Below are positions 32,016 through 33,613 of a DNA stretch of 33,613 bases, piece by piece. The DNA comes from Bdellovibrionales bacterium (GTDB taxonomy: Bacteria > Bdellovibrionota > Bdellovibrionia > Bdellovibrionales > UBA1609). The DNA lies in the NCBI GenBank assembly GCA_028283955.1, contig JANQSP010000002.1, positions 1 to 33,613 on the forward strand, written 5' to 3'. The position numbers and the translations under genes are program-made. The notes beneath the pieces are model-generated. The model had not been told where the DNA came from. It did no database searches and saw only the letters and a list, made by a program, of their open reading frames with translations. Every line of letters begins with the position of its first letter. Position 1 is the stretch's first letter.

Positions 32016-33062
32016 ATGAATACTACTCCGATAAACATAAGAAAGAAAAAAATCTTACTAGCTATCTGTCTCCTTTTTACTCAAACAGCCTACCCTACCA
32101 CCCCTCCCCCTATATTAATTCGCTCACCGAAAACAGATGCAATAGAATTCTCAGCCTACGCGAAAACAGAACCGGTTAAAACCTATGCCCAACATCAATT
32201 GGATATAAAGAGAAGTACACCCCGGCCGGTCAATCTTCAATCTCTTTTAAAACAGGCACAAATGGATTTTTTATCTCATGAACCAAATGAATCCAAAAAA
32301 ACCTTTCGCCTGATTACCGAACATACACACGCTTTTGACTGGAATACAGAAGAAAGAAAAATTATTTTCTACTCTTTATTTCGCCTGGCACAGCTGGAAA
32401 AAAATATACAAAAACAAAAATTACTTCTTCAGGAAGCTTTTGTCTTTGGAATGAACCTTAAACTGGATCTACAGCTTTTCCCTCCGCCTCTGGTGGAAAG
32501 TTATTTAAAAATTAAAAAAAATGCCGTTTCTGTATCTCTCAAATTAAAAAAACTTTTTCCCTTACATGAAGTTATACTTATTAATGGAAAGGTTTATTCA
32601 AACAAAGAAATAGCCTCCTTGCCTTACGGAGTTTATCGCATAACCGCTTTTAGCTCTTCCAATGAAAGCTGGACACAGACTCTATCCTTATCACGCCTCA
32701 TATCAAAAAAAATTCACACTCCTTCTTTAACGGATGGCTCCTGCCATCAGCCGGCTTTAAATAACCTGCATCAGGTTTTACAAAAAAATCAAATCCACAT
32801 CTTATTTCCCAACTTCTGTGTATGGAATTCCTTACAGAGCCCCCTTGTGACAAAGCAAACAAATACCCTACCGGCTGATATAAAAATACTAGAGGAAGAA
32901 TTAACAGAACCTAAGAAGAATAATGACTGGTGGGAAGAGGAATGGGTTTGGTTGAGCGCGGCAGTCGTTTTAGGAGTTACCACTTTCTTTATTTTAAGTG
33001 AACGTGAAAACAACAAAGAAGAAAAGAAAGAAACAAAGCCAATAGTAAAAATAGGATTTTAA
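32016..33062 (+). CDS. Exported membrane protein of unknown function in the Tad-like cluster
   Basis: The ATG at 32016 has AAGGAAA nearby and begins a signal peptide (KKKILLAICLLFTQTAYP); an upstream TTG is less likely. The 348-residue protein has a periplasmic part of about 280 residues (VNLQSLLKQAQMDFLSHEPNESKKTFRLI is helical and TPR-like; LPYGVYRITAF looks like a PEGA-type strand). A C-terminal membrane segment (WVWLSAAVVLGVTTFFIL, about 311-328) precedes a short Lys/Glu-rich tail. A short helical region plus a PEGA-like turn next to pilus genes suggests an assembly or anchoring part. Confidence 0.6.
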   Translation: MNTTPINIRKKKILLAICLLFTQTAYPTTPPPILIRSPKTDAIEFSAYAKTEPVKTYAQHQLDIKRSTPRPVNLQSLLKQAQMDFLSHEPNESKKTFRLITEHTHAFDWNTEERKIIFYSLFRLAQLEKNIQKQKLLLQEAFVFGMNLKLDLQLFPPPLVESYLKIKKNAVSVSLKLKKLFPLHEVILINGKVYSNKEIASLPYGVYRITAFSSSNESWTQTLSLSRLISKKIHTPSLTDGSCHQPALNNLHQVLQKNQIHILFPNFCVWNSLQSPLVTKQTNTLPADIKILEEELTEPKKNNDWWEEEWVWLSAAVVLGVTTFFILSERENNKEEKKETKPIVKIGF

Positions 33063-33067
33063 CTTAC

Positions 33068-33114
33068 CGTCATTCCCGCAAAGACTCGTCATTCCCGCGA
33101 AGGCGGGAATCCAG
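33068..33114 (+). repeat. Palindromic repeat array between convergent genes
   Basis: One half-unit (33068-33086) and one full unit (33087-33114, ATTCCCGCGAAGGCGGGAAT). It lies between the ends of convergent genes, where the hairpin could act as a two-way terminator. Confidence 0.9.
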
Positions 33115-33138
33115 AAAAACAACTATCCTAAATCAGAA

Positions 33139-33613
33139 CTAGATGCCCCGAATAACATCACCGCCGTCACCACCGCCGCCTGTATCAGCATCATCATCGT
33201 CATCATCGTCATCGTCACCGCCGCCGCCTGTAATAGGTTGAAAAGGCACCATACCACCACCACCATACATGATTTGGTAAATCTGCATTTGCAGACGATT
33301 AATTTCCGAATATAGTCCACTTGCTGCCTGGTATTTTTGCATGTAATTATTCATCTGAGCCTGTTGATAGGCGAGCATAGCTTGTTGGTATTGGATATAA
33401 GCCTGCATTCCAGCCATACCACCTCCGGGCATCGTTCCTCCGCCCATCATTCCACCTCCGGGCATCATCCCTCCGCCCATCATTCCGGGCATCATTCCAC
33501 CACCCATCATCGGCATCATTCCTCCGCCCATCATCGGCATCATTCCACCACCCATCATCGGCATCATTCCACCACCCATCATCGGCATCATTCCTCCGCC
33601 CATCATCGGCATC
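33139..33613 (-). CDS. Met/Gly-repeat protein with Asp tract, 3' part (start outside window)
   Basis: The frame is open to the right edge of the window, so the N-terminus is missing. The visible 157 residues begin with an eight-residue repeat MMPMMGGG coded by 24-bp units (33497-33613), which decays into GGGMMPGM variants. Then comes a Gln/Tyr/Met-rich helix (IQYQQAMLAYQQAQMNNYMQ), a GGGG turn and nine consecutive Asp (33202-33228 region), flanked by GGGG on both sides. No family is recognised. Met-rich repeats may bind Cu(I), and the Asp tract may bind cations, but neither is shown. The 3' end is near an array of palindromic repeats. Confidence 0.75.
   Translation of the reverse strand, partial: MPMMGGGMMPMMGGGMMPMMGGGMMPMMGGGMMPMMGGGMMPGMMGGGMMPGGGMMGGGTMPGGGMAGMQAYIQYQQAMLAYQQAQMNNYMQKYQAASGLYSEINRLQMQIYQIMYGGGGMVPFQPITGGGGDDDDDDDDDADTGGGGDGGDVIRGI
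33497..33613 (-). repeat. Tandem 24-bp units coding MMPMMGGG
   Basis: Four full units start at 33497, 33521, 33545 and 33569 on the plus strand, and a fifth runs off the edge. Two synonymous versions (CCACCACCC and CCTCCGCCC) alternate irregularly, as expected from repeated unequal exchange. Decayed units continue down to about 33420. Confidence 0.9.

Noticed and set aside
32846-32852. Further TGTCACA site (minus strand) that might be a sigma target
   Set aside because: It lies inside a coding region, and no YGTAAT follows at 16 bases.

Overview
The window is an AT-rich stretch from a Gram-negative bacterium. Many products carry Sec signal peptides or lipoboxes, and there are several outer-membrane-barrel-like proteins, a GSII-type glutamine synthetase, Flp/Tad-type pilin N-termini and many palindromic GTCATTCC...GGAATCC repeats. 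This style fits the Bdellovibrionota or other former deltaproteobacteria. That placement is an inference from gene content, and no marker gene here settles it. No integrase, transposase, CRISPR array or rRNA was seen.

Layout. 1-3.6 kb: 3' end of a TraB/GumN-like gene, purD, a small exported protein and a lipoprotein with a six-base-periodic linker in front of an MlaC-like domain. 3.6-6.8 kb: a sigma/anti-sigma pair (minus strand) diverges from a metal-handling operon (outer-membrane-like protein, HMA protein, MerT-like protein, cupredoxin lipoprotein). Both sides carry the same promoter pattern, TGTCACA-N16-YGTAAT, which suggests that the sigma factor drives itself and the metal operon. 6.8-9.4 kb: exported proteins of unknown role and tRNA-Pro. 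9.4-13.1 kb: tRNA-His, an orphan PstS-like protein bracketed by copies of the tRNA-His 3' end, GSII glutamine synthetase and an exported thioredoxin-fold protein. 13.2-18.6 kb: a tight five-gene minus-strand operon of exported proteins with no recognised pathway. One member, an ankyrin lipoprotein, carries a palindromic repeat inserted in frame. 18.8-20.5 kb: a class II aldolase next to mtnA.

20.5-26.2 kb (minus): two large Cys-rich proteins with pilin-like N-termini, one of 1210 residues with C-type-lectin-like segments, then tRNA-Leu with a roughly 208-bp tandem duplication of its 3' tail and terminator. 26.3-28.8 kb (minus): folD-gcvT-gcvH one-carbon operon. 29.0-33.1 kb: a small basic protein, then a compact Flp/Tad-like cluster (Flp pilin, TadE-like pseudopilins, a CpaB-like protein and a membrane protein), broken up by palindromic repeat arrays. 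The right edge holds the 3' part of a Met/Gly-repeat protein.

The points most worth a second look are: (1) tRNA-3'-tail elements that share one linker at two unrelated tRNA loci; (2) the giant pilin-like pair together with the Flp/Tad cluster; (3) the paired ECF promoters; (4) the in-frame repeat in the ankyrin lipoprotein; (5) the five-gene envelope operon.
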